Positions 44,591 to 55,570 of a DNA stretch of 64,000 nt are shown here, one piece after another (within the stretch, counting starts at the first letter, position 1; the number at the start of each line of letters is the position of its first letter). The DNA comes from Branchiostoma floridae (taxonomy: Eukaryota > Chordata > Leptocardii > Amphioxiformes > Branchiostomatidae). Both the position numbers and the translations under genes were made by a program. The stretch spans positions 270,839 to 334,838 of the forward strand of contig NW_023365779.1 of assembly GCF_000003815.2 (NCBI RefSeq), read 5' to 3'. The notes under the pieces were generated by a model. It was not told where the DNA came from. It saw nothing but the letters and a program-made list of their open reading frames with translations, and ran no database searches.

Positions 44591-45255
44591 TATCATACAG
44601 AGATGTTCAAAATACCGTTAGTTCAGCACTACAGACAGGACCTGCACTTTTTCAGTTCAGCAATTCTTTTTTTTTAATCTGTGATCCATAAAATTTATTT
44701 GGCAAGGCCAAAAGCAATGGTAGTGACAGAAAAGGTCTTTACCAGCCGTTACTACTAGTTGGTTGGGCTCCACCTTCCAATACAGTATACACTATACACA
44801 GTGGATAACAACAAAATGCCCCTGTGGCCTAAAAAAAGGCTGTGGGACAACCTTAATTCTCATCTCATTGATACATTTTTACAACTTGTATAGAGATGAT
44901 CCAAAGATTGTCAGTTCAGCACTAAGGACAGGAACTGCACTTTTCCAGTTCAGCAATTCTTTTCTTTTTAATTCTGTAAACCAGAAAATTGATGAGGCGT
45001 GGCTAAAAGCAGTGGCAATATCAGAAAAGGTCTTTACTATCTGTTACTACTAGTTGGTTGGGCTCCACCTTCCAATACAGTATACACTATACACAGTGGA
45101 TAACAACCAAATGCCCGTGGTCTTAAAAAGGCTTTGGGACAACCTTAATTCTCATCCGACCGATACATTTTTACAACTTGTATACAGATAATCCGAATAC
45201 TGTTAGTTCAGCACTAAGGACAGGACCAACACTTTTCCTAGTTCAGTTTCAGTTT
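44591..45255. repeat. ~293-bp tandem repeat, 2.2 copies
   Basis: The 'gttcagcact' landmark occurs at 44,621, 44,914 and 45,206. Units contain 'acaggacctgcactttttcag', 'ggtctttaccagccgttac' and 'cagtatacactatacacagtgg'. The first motif is the reverse of the dispersed 'ctgtccttagtgctgaac' sequence. Confidence 0.88.
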
Positions 45256-45334
45256 TTCTAAGTGATAACAACTATAAATTTACATTTTATTAGAATGAGA
45301 AGACTAGTTTGAACCAATATTGCGCAAATAGCCC

Positions 45335-45440
45335 CAAGCTGGTACAGACTCGTTATTGCAGAATAATAAAGTCGGAAATTGTGGCGTCGGCGCTCGAGGG
45401 AGCCGGACTAATCACACTAATGGGGCCTGGTCTGTGTTTT
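45335..45440. other. GC-richer island between arrays
   Basis: 'attgcgcaaatagccccaag', 'gttattgcagaataataaag', 'gtggcgtcggcgctcgaggg', 'gccggactaatcacac'. Unique, and the next array starts from its right edge (ctgtgttttgtcacagttctac). Confidence 0.4.
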
Positions 45441-46044
45441 GTCACAGTTCTACTCAGGAATCCTGGACTGGAAGCTGTGGTTTGGTAATGACACACATTT
45501 CCATACAAGGTGGCGATGCATGATTGTATTAACTGGCTTACAAAAACCCAAGTTTGACTGCATGTCAGACTTTACAAACTAACACTCTGTGTTTTGTCAC
45601 AATTCCACTTTAGTAATCCTGGACTGGAAGCTACGGTTTGGTAATGACACACATTTCCATACAAGGTGGCGATGCGTGATTGTATTAACTGGCTTACAAA
45701 AACCCAAGTTTGACTGCATGTCAGACTTTACAAACTAACACTCTGTGTTTTGTCACAATTCCACTTTAGTAATCCTGGACTGGAAGCTGTGGTTTGGTAA
45801 TGACACACATTTCCATACAAGGTGGCGATGCATGATTGTATTGTAGCCAGGAGACAAAACTAATCTAACACAGTCTGAATGTCACACTATACCTAATTCA
45901 AGCCACTATAATACTGGATATGTGCAGTTTGGAAGCTCACTAGTGTAGCAATGACACACATTCCCATACAAGTTGGCGATGCCTGATTGCCTTGAAGCCA
46001 GGAGACAACACTAAATCTGACAGTCTGCCTGAATGTCACACTAT

Positions 46045-46144
46045 NNNNNNNNNNNNNNNNNNNNNNNNNNNNNNNNNNNNNNNNNNNNNNNNNNNNNNNN
46101 NNNNNNNNNNNNNNNNNNNNNNNNNNNNNNNNNNNNNNNNNNNN
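46045..46144. other. Assembly gap (100 N)
   Basis: Exactly 100 N inside a tandem array, so the true array length is unknown. Confidence 0.99.
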
Positions 46145-46924
46145 TAGTATAGCATGGAATATATTTCCATACAAGGTGGTGATGCATTATTGTATTGTGG
46201 CCAGGAGACAAAACCCCACAGATTGTCTGGATGTCACACAAATTCATACTCAGCATTTTGTCACAGTAAGCCACCAGAATACTGAACATGTGGTGTAGAT
46301 TAGAAGCTCACTAGTATAGCAATGGAATATATTTCCATACAAGGTGGTGATGCATTATTGTATTTTAGCCAGGAGACAAAACCCCACAGATTGTCTGGAT
46401 GTCCTACAAACTCACACTTGACAGCATTTTGTCACAGTAAGCCACTAAACTACTGAACATGATTGTGTAGATTAGAAGCTCACTAGTATAGCAATGGAAT
46501 ATATTTCCATACAATTATTGTATTTTAGCCAGGAGACAAAACCCCACAGATTGTATGGATGTCCTACAAACTCACACTTGACAGCATTTTGTCACAGTAA
46601 GCCACTAAAATACTGAACATGTGGTGTAGATTGGAAGCTCAGTGGTATAGCAATGGTATATACAATGTATTTCCATACAAGGCAGGGATTTGTGAGGTAC
46701 TGCAACATTTGTTGGTTGACAAAACCAAATAGTTTGTGTGGATCTCACACAAACTCACACTCAGTGTTTTGTCTTAAGTTCTACCCTGGAATACTGAAAA
46801 TGTGCAGCTCTTTGGTTGATAATAGCATACTTTTCCATACAAGGCGTTAATACAGGATTGCTGGTCGACAACACCCAACCGTTTGTCTGCATGTCATACT
46901 AGTTCTAATGCAGCTTTTATTCAT

Positions 46925-47271
46925 TTATTTATTGATCTTTAGGGTAGTCCCTTCAGTTAACGTAGTAACTGATTTCCAAGGGAGCCCTATATACATGTTC
47001 GCACATGTTCGCACAACGACGGGTTATACCGCCCCTTACGGGGTGACACACCCGTCCGGGTGAATGATGTAGATCACCATGTAGCTGATACAAGACAGAG
47101 GTTCGCCAGGCCTCCATCCGGGTGATTTGAAGTGAATCACCAACTTCCGACAGAAGGATTTGCACCAACACACACACCGCACCATCGCACGTGTGGGGGT
47201 TCTTTAACGTGTGTGGGGTGTGGCTCTCCCCATACACGGGACCTCCATTTAACGTCCTATCCGAGCTCTAC
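46925..47271 (-). mobile_element. SINE-like dispersed repeat, long copy
   Basis: On the minus strand: 'ggataggacgttaaatgg', 'gggagagccacaccccac', 'gttaaagaacccccacacgtg', 'cacccggatggaggcctggc', 'cacccggacgggtgtgtc', ending in AATAAATAAAT. A plus-strand fragment is at 18,190-18,345. The 'aaagaaccc' segment also links it to the SINE at 56,090-56,370. The 94-codon frame here is not a gene. Confidence 0.7.
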
Positions 47272-47404
47272 TCAGGACTTCTGAACAAGTGCAGATAAGA
47301 GACTGTGGCTGATAATGACATACATTGATATAAGAATTACAGAAGCTGGCAGACAAAACTAGTCTTACACAGTCTGTCTGGACAAGGAGGTTATATGCGC
47401 CAAT

Positions 47405-47520
47405 AAGTCGTTAATCAAGCAACTGGACATTGTTTTGGAAACGGTCAAACGTTTCAACTACTCATATATAATCTAGTAGCTTTCGTCAGTGACACTGAAG
47501 AGATCTTGTTGGAGAGGGTT
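47405..47520 (-). ncRNA. Hammerhead-like motif in Penelope-like tail, copy 2
   Basis: Read on the minus strand: GTCA (47,490-47,493), CTGACGA (47,483-47,489), stem II AGCTACT (47,475-47,481) pairing with AGTAGTT (47,456-47,462), GAAAC (47,451-47,455), triplet GTT (47,448-47,450), TGAC (47,444-47,447). Stem II differs in sequence from the copy at 13,771-13,812 but still pairs (one G-U), with conserved single-stranded residues. It is inserted in the long array at 45,420-48,545. Confidence 0.6.
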
Positions 47521-48639
47521 TATATATCCTAGCTGTGCATTGATATATAAAAGAGGCACAAAAAGGTGGTTATATGGTCTGGATGTCACAATAAATGCCT
47601 CACTGGGTTTTGTCACATCTCCACTGGAATACTGACCATTTCCAGATTTGATACTATGGTTTGTAACGACACACATTTCCATAGATAGTGTTGACACAAT
47701 TGTAGCTGGCGGACAGTTTGCTTTTCACACTAACTCACTCACTGGGGTTTGTCATAGTTCCACTGGGATACTGAACATTATTCTCCAGATCTGATACCAT
47801 GGTTTGTAATGACACACATTGAAATAGAGGGTGTTGATCCATGATTGTGCTGTTGCTCACAAAACCCGACAGCTTGTCTGCCCAACTCACACTTATTGTT
47901 TCGTCACAGCTGCACTGGATACTGAACCTGTGCAGATAAGAGACTGGGGTGTGGGAATGACTTGTATATTTCCACACAGGGTTTTGCTGTATATATTTCC
48001 ATTGAGGGTGTTGCTGGCAGACAAAACCAGACAGTTTGTCTGCACAACTCACACTTATTGTTTCGTCACAGCTGCACTGGATACTGAACCTGTGCAGATA
48101 AGAGACTGTGGTGTGGGAATGACTTGTATATTTCCATGCAGGGTGTTGCTGTATATATTTCCATTGAGGGTGTTGCTGGCAGACAAAACCAGACAGATTG
48201 TCTGCAGGTCACACTAACTCACATGCAGAGTTTTGTCTCGGTTCTACCCAGGAATACTCCACATTTTCCAGATCTCAGACTGTGGTTAATGGCTCACATT
48301 CCCATACAAGGCATTGATGTAATTGTAGCTGGCAGACAAAACTAGTCTAAAACAGTGTTCTACACTAACTCTGACTCTATGTGTTTTGTCCCAGCATCAG
48401 TCCTATGAAATACTTAAATTGTACAGATCGGACCCTGTGGCTGATAATGGCACACATTTCCATACAGATTGTTGATACAGTCAGCCCTATTACAAACCCA
48501 GACAGGCTGCCTATACTTCAGTGGCACAGAAAAACAGCACAACTGATAAGGGAACATGGATCTACATGTGAATAGGACAGACATTATTACTGCTCAAAAT
48601 ATGGTAAATGTAAAAATTAGTATAATATCTGAAAAGTCA

Positions 48640-50800
48640 TGGAGCTTATAGAAATCACTTTTGGCATTTGTATGCTCTTGTGATCATATGATGTCTGTAT
48701 CCGCACTGTAGAACAATTATAGCATATCAGCTAGGAACACCTGAATCTACATAATCATTAATATGATGCAGCATTTGTCATCCCAGAATCTGGACTGCAT
48801 GCCTCCATTGTCTTAATGCGGTCAGGTAAAACTAACTCTGATTCAAATACCTGAATCTACATAATCATAAATATGATTGTGTTTGTCCTCCCACAAACCA
48901 AGACTATTGTCTCTATAACGCTGCTACTATTATTAAAAGTAGACAGGTGAAATAAGCATATCTAATACATTGTCATTACCTTATAGAAACTGCTTTTAAC
49001 TTAGTCTTCAACACTCTCATGATCTTGTGATGTCTATTCAGCACTGAAGAGCATATCAACTAGGAACACCTGAATCTACATAATCATGAATATGATTGCA
49101 TTTGTCAACACACAAACCAAGACTGTATTGTCTCTATAGCAGTTCTAAAGGGTGAAATAAGCATATCTTAATACTTTGTCATTAGCTTATAGAAACTACA
49201 TTCAACACTAAGACTTCTACACACTCATGATCTAGTGATGTCTACTTCAGCACTGAAGAGCATATCAACTAGGAACACCTGAATCTACATAATCATGAAT
49301 ATGATTGTGTTTGTCAACACACAAACTAAGACTGTATTGTCTCTATACACCTTTCTCACGCGGCGGCCATGATAGACCGAAGAAGAGGTCAATGAGGCAA
49401 ACAGACAAAACTTATTTCTAAAATCAGGTCCCATTTAGTTTTCCCCAAACCACACAAATTTTCATGATATAAGATAGAATAATACAAGAAGTGTTATGCA
49501 CCGAAACATGTAGCAATTTAGAGTAGTGTAGACTGACCCCATAGTCCCTTAAGAGATGCAAAATAAAAACATAATAATGCAAATTTTTAACGAATTTGCA
49601 GCCATTCACTTATTGGTCGATTTCCTAATTGGCAGGCTACCATTGGTCGAACTGCTAATTATGATGGACAGCCTTTTGTTTGCCACATTGAACTCGTTTT
49701 AGATCTATCATGGCCGCCGCGTGAGAAAGGTGTATTATATCATATCAGAGGAACACCTGAATCTACTAAATCATGAATATGATTGTGTTTGTCAACACAC
49801 AAACCAAGACTGACTGTATTGTCTCTATAGCAGTTCTAAAGGGTGAAATAAGCATATCTTAAATACTTTGTCATTAGCTTATAGAAACTGCTTTCACCGC
49901 TAAGTCTTCTACACTCTCATGATCTCGTGATGTCTGCATGAGCAAGGTAGAAAAATAGCATATCTGATTTGAAAAGTAGGATCTACATATTAATAATGAG
50001 TATGATCGAGTTTGTCCTCCCACAAACCCAGACTGTGTTGTCGACTATAGCACTTCTTCTAATGCAGAAGGGTGGAAATACATGTAAGCATATCTGACAC
50101 TTTGTCAAGCTTATAGAAAGCCCTATCCACACTTGTGCATACTCCTGGTCAAACTAACTAATGGCACGCTAGGTTCCAACTTATAAAATAATGAATAATA
50201 CATGTGTAGTTGTTTTTGTCAACCACAAACCCAGACTGTGTTGTGTCTATAGCACCTAAAAGCAATCACGACAGGTAGAAACAATTTATCTGACATTTTG
50301 TCAGGCTTATAGACACCACTATCTACACTTGTGCATACTCGTGGTCTAACTAACTAATGACATGCTAGGTTCCAACTTAGGAAAATCTGATATGAAACCT
50401 GGATATACATGATATAATGAATATGATTGTGTTTGTCAGCTGCATAGTTTAACCCAGACTGTGTTGTGTCTATAGCACCTAAAAGCAGTCAGGTACAAAT
50501 ATATATCTGACACTTTGCCAAGCTTATAGAAACCCCTATCCACACTTGTGCATACTCGTGGTCTAACTAACTAATATGTTAGGTTCCAACGTAGGAAAAT
50601 CTGATATGAAACCTGGATATACATGATATAATGAATATGCTTGTGTTTGTCAGCTGCATAGTTTAACCCAGACTGTATTGTCTCTATAGCACCACTCCAA
50701 AAGCAGTCAGGTAGAAACAGCATAATATCTGATACTTTGTCAAGCTTACAGAAACTACTATATCTACACTTGTGACATGTTAGGTTCTCAGTTATAATCC
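48640..50800. repeat. Long-period array (~240 bp units), ~8-9 copies
   Basis: Units share 'ggaacacctgaatctacataatcatgaatatgattgtg', 'caaaccaagactgtattgtctctatag', 'aagcatatct.ata.tttgtcat', 'gcttatagaaactgc' and 'cactctcatgatct.gtgatg' in pieces. A MITE splits one unit at 'gtctcta/tagc'. Later units (50,100-50,760) drift to 'catactcgtggtctaactaac'. Confidence 0.9.
49348..49732. mobile_element. TA-flanked MITE, ~30-bp inverted repeats
   Basis: Left end CACCTTTCTCACGCGGCGGC continues with catgatag, and the right end is its exact reverse complement. TA at 49,346-49,347 and 49,733-49,734 fits a Tc1/mariner-type target duplication. It is nested in an array unit, so the unoccupied site (ctctatag) is visible in neighbouring units. 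The interior has no coding capacity. Confidence 0.9.
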
Positions 50801-50820
50801 CTACAGCATGTTTCTTACTG

Positions 50821-51550
50821 CAGGGCTGGAAATACCACCAGCATATGCAGGTTAGTGCAGGTAAAATTGGAGCTGTGCATGTATTTCTGGTGTCTACCTG
50901 CACCTAACCTGCACTGGTCCATGTACTGGGTACATACAGGTTCGTGCAGGTAAAATTGGAGCTGTGCAGGTATTTCTGGTGTCTACCTGCACCTTACCTG
51001 CACTGGTCCATGTACTGGGTATATGCAGGTTAGTGCAGGTAAAATTGGAGCTGTGCAGGTATTTCTGGTGTCTAGCTGCACCTAACCTGCACTGGTCCAT
51101 GTACTGGGTATATGCAGGTTAGTGCAGGTAAAATTGGAGCTGTGCAGGTATTGCTGGTGTCTACCTGCACTGGTCCATGTACTGGGTATATACAGGTTAA
51201 TGCAGGTAAAATTGGAGCTGTGCAGGTATTTCTGGTGTCTACCTGCACCTAACCTGCACTGGTTCATGTACTGGGTTTTATACATTAATGTCTTATGATG
51301 TAGGTGTATATGGAAGCGGCATTGACCGTTACCACCTATGAAGTATAAAAGAAAAAAATAGCAATGGTTCCTGAACAATTTAGTATGATCCATACTTACT
51401 AAAAAAATTCAGAGCTTTGCAGGTAAGATTTGTCTGGTGCAAGTAATTTTCAATGTTACCTGAAGTGTCTGGTGCAGGTAATTTTCAATGTTACCTGCAC
51501 CAGAGCAGGTATATGCAGAAAAAAGTATTTGGAACCCTGAAACCAGCCTG
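50821..51550. mobile_element. hAT-like element with internal minisatellite, copy 2
   Basis: Same family as 28,273-28,792 but with five ~90-bp internal units. Starts CAGGGCTGGAAATACC. 'gtatttggaaccctg' (ending 51,539) mirrors it, and a second mirrored 'ccagcctg' ends at 51,550. A 15-bp direct repeat TGTTTCTTACTGCAG lies at 50,809-50,823 and 51,549-51,563, which includes or exceeds the target duplication. Minus-strand frames here are translated units. Confidence 0.8.
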
Positions 51551-51563
51551 TTTCTTACTGCAG

Positions 51564-52010
51564 AGCTGAGGTGTGTGACAGTCAGCAGAATGTGGCAATT
51601 AGAGGTTTGCATGAAGTATGGAATGTCGTAATTTAAGTGTTCACACTTGTCCACATTTGTCTGGGTCTGTCTCAAATTGTGGCAAAGTGGCCTATAACAA
51701 AATTGGTTCCAAAATAATGAATGGGACAGAAATAAAGCCTCATGCCAGAAGCAGCTCTGATTTGAATACTACCTATAGTTTTGCACATTTCCTTGTTGAG
51801 ACAAAAACCTTTCCCAATTTGTAAAAAAAATCTGAACTCTTTGACCTGAAACTGATTATACTGCATTTCTTTAATGCGTAAAATGATGGATCTAACAGGT
51901 CTTTATGCTTGTATGCTTAAAAGCTTAGAAAATAACTGGTTCCAAAAATAAATTGGTTCCAAAATATTATGAATAAACTGTCCTGGTTTGAATACTGTCC
52001 GGCTATGCAC
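51564..52010. repeat. Two-copy diverged repeat left of island
   Basis: 'aaattggttccaaaataatgaatggg...gatttgaatactacctatagttttgcacat' (about 51,700-51,790) recurs as 'aaattggttccaaaatattatgaata...ggtttgaatactgtccggctatgcacat' (about 51,950-52,010), the second copy running into the island. Confidence 0.65.
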
Positions 52011-52205
52011 ATATCGTTTTTGATATGCGCTGTTATCATACAGTCCCCCCGGAGTTTCCGCCCAAACGATCTCGGCAGACGAAATGAATTTTCCCGGCTC
52101 CGAGCCTCCACTTCATTTGATTAGGATGCATTAGCAACGATAGAGAAATTATTCTCTCCCCAACAATCTGGGGGTCAATACCTTACCCGCTCCAATTTGA
52201 CTAAG
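52011..52205. other. GC-richer unique island between arrays
   Basis: 'ccccggagtttccgcccaaacg', 'ctcggcagacgaaatgaatt', 'ttcccggctccgagcctcc', 'ctctccccaacaatctggggg'. Unique, without coding signature, and flanked by different repeats on each side. Possible conserved non-coding element. Confidence 0.4.
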
Positions 52206-52530
52206 TCACTGCAGGAACTGACATGGACTTGGCAAGTAGCAACAGAATCTGCTTTTCAGTTGACAAATTTCTATTTCTAAAATTTGCTGTGTTTTACTTT
52301 ACTAAAATTTAAAACAACAGAAACTGCATTTAAAAAATCACTGGCGGAAATGACACAGACTTGGCAAGTAGCAACAGAATCTATTTTTCAGTTGACAAAT
52401 TTCTATTTCTAAAATTTGCTGTGTTTTACTTTACTAAAATTTAAAACAACAGAAACTGCATTTAAAAAATCACTGGCGGAAATGACACGGACTTGGCAAG
52501 TAACGGTAGAATCTGTGTATCAGTGTTTTA
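52206..52530. repeat. ~131-bp tandem repeat, ~2.5 copies
   Basis: 'cactgcaggaactgacatgg' at the island edge is the first unit; later ones read 'cactggcggaaatgacac'. Units contain 'ttggcaagtagcaacagaatc' and 'tttgctgtgttttactttac', nearly identical. Confidence 0.93.
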
Positions 52531-52864
52531 CTTTCAAAACTTGGCATAAAAATGGCTTTTCAAGACACATAAGAAAGAAAACATTTTCATATTAAAAATA
52601 AATGGTTTTTTGGAGTCCGTTATTTCTAAAAAAATTCCAGACATACATACAATGCAGATGAAAATGATTGAACTAATGGTGGGATTGAGATAGTAATTAG
52701 AACAGCCAGACTTCCATATATGGTTATATTTTCCTGTCCTGGAAATCAAATTGTTCTGCCCACTGCTGTGTCTGTTCTGGATACTGTAACTCTCAAAATA
52801 GTTGCTGTGTTTATATTTTCACCATTTTTGCTAGGAAATCCCCACCATAAAATTAATGGCACTA
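52531..52864. other. Unique AT-rich sequence
   Basis: No gene or clear repeat. Confidence 0.35.
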
Positions 52865-53035
52865 CAAGAAGAACTTCAATAACATTTATTCTTGTGAGAC
52901 TGAAGAAGAGTGATGGATGTCACTCAAAACATCCGGAAGTAAATTTTAATCAGGTTGTAGAGATGGAGTTGTATTTGAAGATTACTGTTCTTGTTACTTC
53001 AGACTTGTTTCAACTGTGAACTTAAAACCTAATAA
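52865..53035 (+). mobile_element. Penelope-like tail, degenerate hammerhead motif
   Basis: CTGAAGA (52,900-52,906), stem GAGTGA (52,908-52,913) with TCACTC (52,920-52,925) around loop TGGATG, then AAAAC (52,926-52,930) and ATC. It is the same layout as 13,771-13,812, but the G of GAAA is A, which should abolish cleavage. Related to 9,465-9,580. Confidence 0.45.
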
Positions 53036-53099
53036 AAATGTTCTTTGTCCAGTCCTGTCATGACACAACGTCCCAAAAAATGACTTTCAGTCACTGCAT

Positions 53100-53135
53100 G
53101 ATGCTCAGTTAGCCTTGGGCAGGAATTTGCAGTCA

Positions 53136-53180
<45 letters not shown>

Positions 53181-53184
53181 GTAT
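53100..53184. repeat. (AT)n then TGTATC repeat: LINE tail microsatellite
   Basis: About 22 AT dinucleotides, then 'ctgtatctgtatctatatag'. On the minus strand this is the end of the LINE copy at 53,185-53,560; the same tail occurs at 60,068-60,090. Confidence 0.85.
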
Positions 53185-53560
53185 CTGTATCTATATAGCC
53201 GGTATAACCGCCGTTCGGCGTAACACACCAGCTTTGCAGGCACGCGGCGCGGCAGCAGCTGGTTATATTACACCGAACGACTCATTACACCTAACTTTTG
53301 CACATCTATCTGCAAGCGTTCTTTAAAACTACCCAGAGAAGATGCCCCTACTGTGCTTGGTGATAACAAATTCCACTCTACGATAGTTCTGTGAAAGTAC
53401 GAATTTTTGAACACATCAATCCTAGGTTGGTAACTCTGGTATTTGAATGCATGACTGTTTCTTGTTCGTTTTTGAGCTGGTATTAGATACTTATCAGTTG
53501 GTACGTCCACTAGTTTATTGGTCATTTTGTACATCATGGAAAGTCTGGACATTTTCCTTC
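53185..53560 (-). mobile_element. LINE (CR1/L2-like) 3' end, 5' truncated
   Basis: Contains the C-terminal coding end of a non-LTR reverse transcriptase followed, on the minus strand, by a ~90-base 3' UTR with inverted 'gccgcgtgcctgcaaagc / gttatatt' sequence and a 'gatacagatacag' tail. A second copy of the 3' UTR is at 60,065-60,162, continuing at 63,942-64,000, where the foldback element interrupts it. Confidence 0.8.
53268..53552 (-). pseudogene. Non-LTR reverse transcriptase, C-terminal fragment
   Basis: The 94-codon frame matches the C-terminal tail shared by CR1/L2-type reverse transcriptases: RTRNSHAFKYQ, RIDVFKNSYFHRTI, EWNLLSP, then SLGSFKERLQ close to the stop. The polymerase core is absent, so this is a 5'-truncated dead copy. 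The Met used as frame start is arbitrary. It ends at 53,268, upstream of the 3' UTR. Confidence 0.8.
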
Positions 53561-53759
53561 TATTATATATATCATTATATATTATATATCATTCCTAACA
53601 TTTAGATGATGTACATTTTAAAGCTGCACACGATATAATAGGCCATCTAAGTATTGTATCAAAAAGAAAAGAACGTAATTATTTTGCCTTTGGATTGCTA
53701 TACAAAATGACTAGAATGCCACACCAGTTCAATATTTTTTTTTTACTTCTAAATGACAA
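53561..53759. other. Possible decayed retroelement coding scrap
   Basis: On the plus strand, broken sequence translating in pieces to 'KAAHDIIGHLSIVSKRKERN' and 'FGLLYKMTRMPHQFN' resembles the end of a reverse-transcriptase-type polypeptide. Too short and divergent to assign. Confidence 0.25.
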
Positions 53760-54238
53760 TCCAGAAGAAAATCTGTTAATGATGGATATGTAGCTATCTA
53801 TAGATATCTGTAACGATTCTATTTGTTTTATTTTTTTGAGAACCAACATACTAAATTGTTATGGCCGGATGTTTGTATTACTGTCATATATATGTAAGCA
53901 GCATGTCTAAAAATTGTAATGAACACAGGATTATAATATGCAAAAATTTATATCAGATCTATCTTATTTGATTTACTTCTGAATACCAGCAGATTGCATT
54001 AATACGGCCGGATGTTTGTATTATTGTGATATTTCTGTAGGCAGCATGTTTATAATACATGTCTGGAGTTGGTAATGAACACAGGATTAAATATAAACTT
54101 CTGTATCAGATCTATTTCTTGTTTTATTATTTTGAGAACCAATAGATTGCATTGATACGGCCGGATGTTTGTATTATTGTCATATATCTGTAGGCAGCAT
54201 GTTTATAATACATGTCTGGGTTGTTAATGAACACAGAA
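53760..54238. repeat. ~155-bp tandem repeat, ~3 copies, left of island
   Basis: Units share 'tacggccggatgtttgtatta', 'taggcagcatgtttataatac', 'atgtctgg.gttg.taatgaacacagg' and 'tcagatctat'. The last unit ends at the GC-rich island. Confidence 0.85.
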
Positions 54239-54420
54239 CACCACCGATATTCGACACCCTGCGGCCATCCCTGCCCGCGAGGTAACCGTCAGGAATGATG
54301 AGATCCGCCATGCTCGGCTGTGCAGATTCCCGTCGGGAATCCTGAGTTATTCCCTCCTGTTTACTGCGGAATGCTGGAATAGTGCTGCCCCATTAAAGCT
54401 GCACGCTGAACCATTACTGC
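54239..54420. other. GC-rich unique island between arrays
   Basis: 'gacaccctgcggccatccctg', 'cccgcgaggtaaccgtcagg', 'atgagatccgccatgctcgg', 'attcccgtcgggaatcctg'. No coding signature. The right edge, with 'ctgcgggatgctgaattatt', seeds the next array. Confidence 0.45.
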
Positions 54421-55485
54421 GGGATGCTGAATTATTCCTGGTCATTATAAACAGCGGGTCCCACCAGTGATACAGTCTTGTTCATTAGCATAGCAACTGC
54501 CTGGGCTGGGCAGGGACTTACCAACTCTGGGGAGGGGGGTCTGGGACGTACCAACTCTGGGGAGGGGGTCTGTGGGATGTACCAACTGTGGCGAGGAGGG
54601 GGGCAACTTAGAATGCTGTCAATTATTCCTGCTGATTATACAGGGGGTCCCACTAGTGATACTGTCTCATTCATTAGCATAGTAACTACTTGGGCTGGGC
54701 AGGGACGTACCAACTCTTAGGAGGGGGGTCTGGGACGTACCAACTCTCAGGAGGGGGGTGTCTGGGACATACCAACTCTGGGGAGGGGGTCTGGGACGTA
54801 CCAACTCTCAGGAGGGGGGTGTCTGGGATGTACCAACTTTGGGGAGGGGGTACCTTAGAATGCTGAATTATTCCTGCTCATTATACAGCGGGTCCCACCA
54901 GTGATACTGTCTTATTCATTAGCATAGTATAAGTAACTGCCTGGGCTGGACAGGGACGTACCAACTCTGGGGAGGGGGTCTGTGGGACATACCAACTCTG
55001 TGGAGGGGGGCACCTTAGAATGCTGAATCATTCCTGCTGATTATACAGCTGGTCACACCAGCGATACTGTCTCATTCATTAGCATAGTAATTACTTGGGC
55101 TGGCCAGGGACGTACCAACTCTGAGGAGAGGGTGTCTGTGGGATGTACCAACTGTGGGGAGGGGGTTCCTCAATATGCTGAATTATTCCTGGTCATTATA
55201 CAGCAGGTCCCAACTCTGGGCAGGGGGGTCTAGGACGTACCAACTCTGGGCAGGGGGTGTCTGGTGGAACATACCAACTCTGAGGAGGGGGGTTCTGGGA
55301 CGTACCAACTCCGGGGAGGGAGGGTTCTGGGACATACCAACTCTGGGCAGGGGGTGTCTGTGGAACATACCAACTCTGCGCAGGGGGTGTCTAATGGAAC
55401 ATACCAACTCTGGGAAGGGGGATACATGTCTTGTGGGACATACCAAATGTGTTAAGGGGGAGCACCTCCCAATGCCTATGGATTA
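54421..55485. repeat. G-rich minisatellite with higher-order period
   Basis: A 30-40-bp theme ('gggacgtaccaactctgggg', 'aggggggtctg') is embedded in ~200-bp blocks that begin 'gaatgctgaattattcctgctcattatacagcgggtcccaccag' (in pieces) and include 'cattagcatagtaact'. About five blocks. Frames on both strands are artefacts. Confidence 0.93.
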
Positions 55486-55570
55486 AACCAAGCAGACACT
55501 AGAATGAGACAGACTGTCTTTTTGACACTACTTCAAAACTACAAATTGCTGCTAATACAACATCAGCATA
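55486..55570. other. Short unique sequence
   Basis: Transition from array to island; no feature. Confidence 0.3.

Larger units (their letters stand above)
45420..48545. repeat. Very long array (~155-190 bp units), interrupted
   Basis: About 16 units share 'gttttgtcacaattccact', 'ctggactggaagctgtgg', 'taatgacacacatttccatac', 'aaggtggcgatgcatgattg' and 'cagacaaaaccagacagtttgtctg'. The first three units are nearly identical. Interruptions: N gap 46,045-46,144, SINE-like repeat 46,925-47,271, Penelope-like tail 47,405-47,520. Units near 47,850-48,220 form a recent local duplication (~175 bp). Confidence 0.92.
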
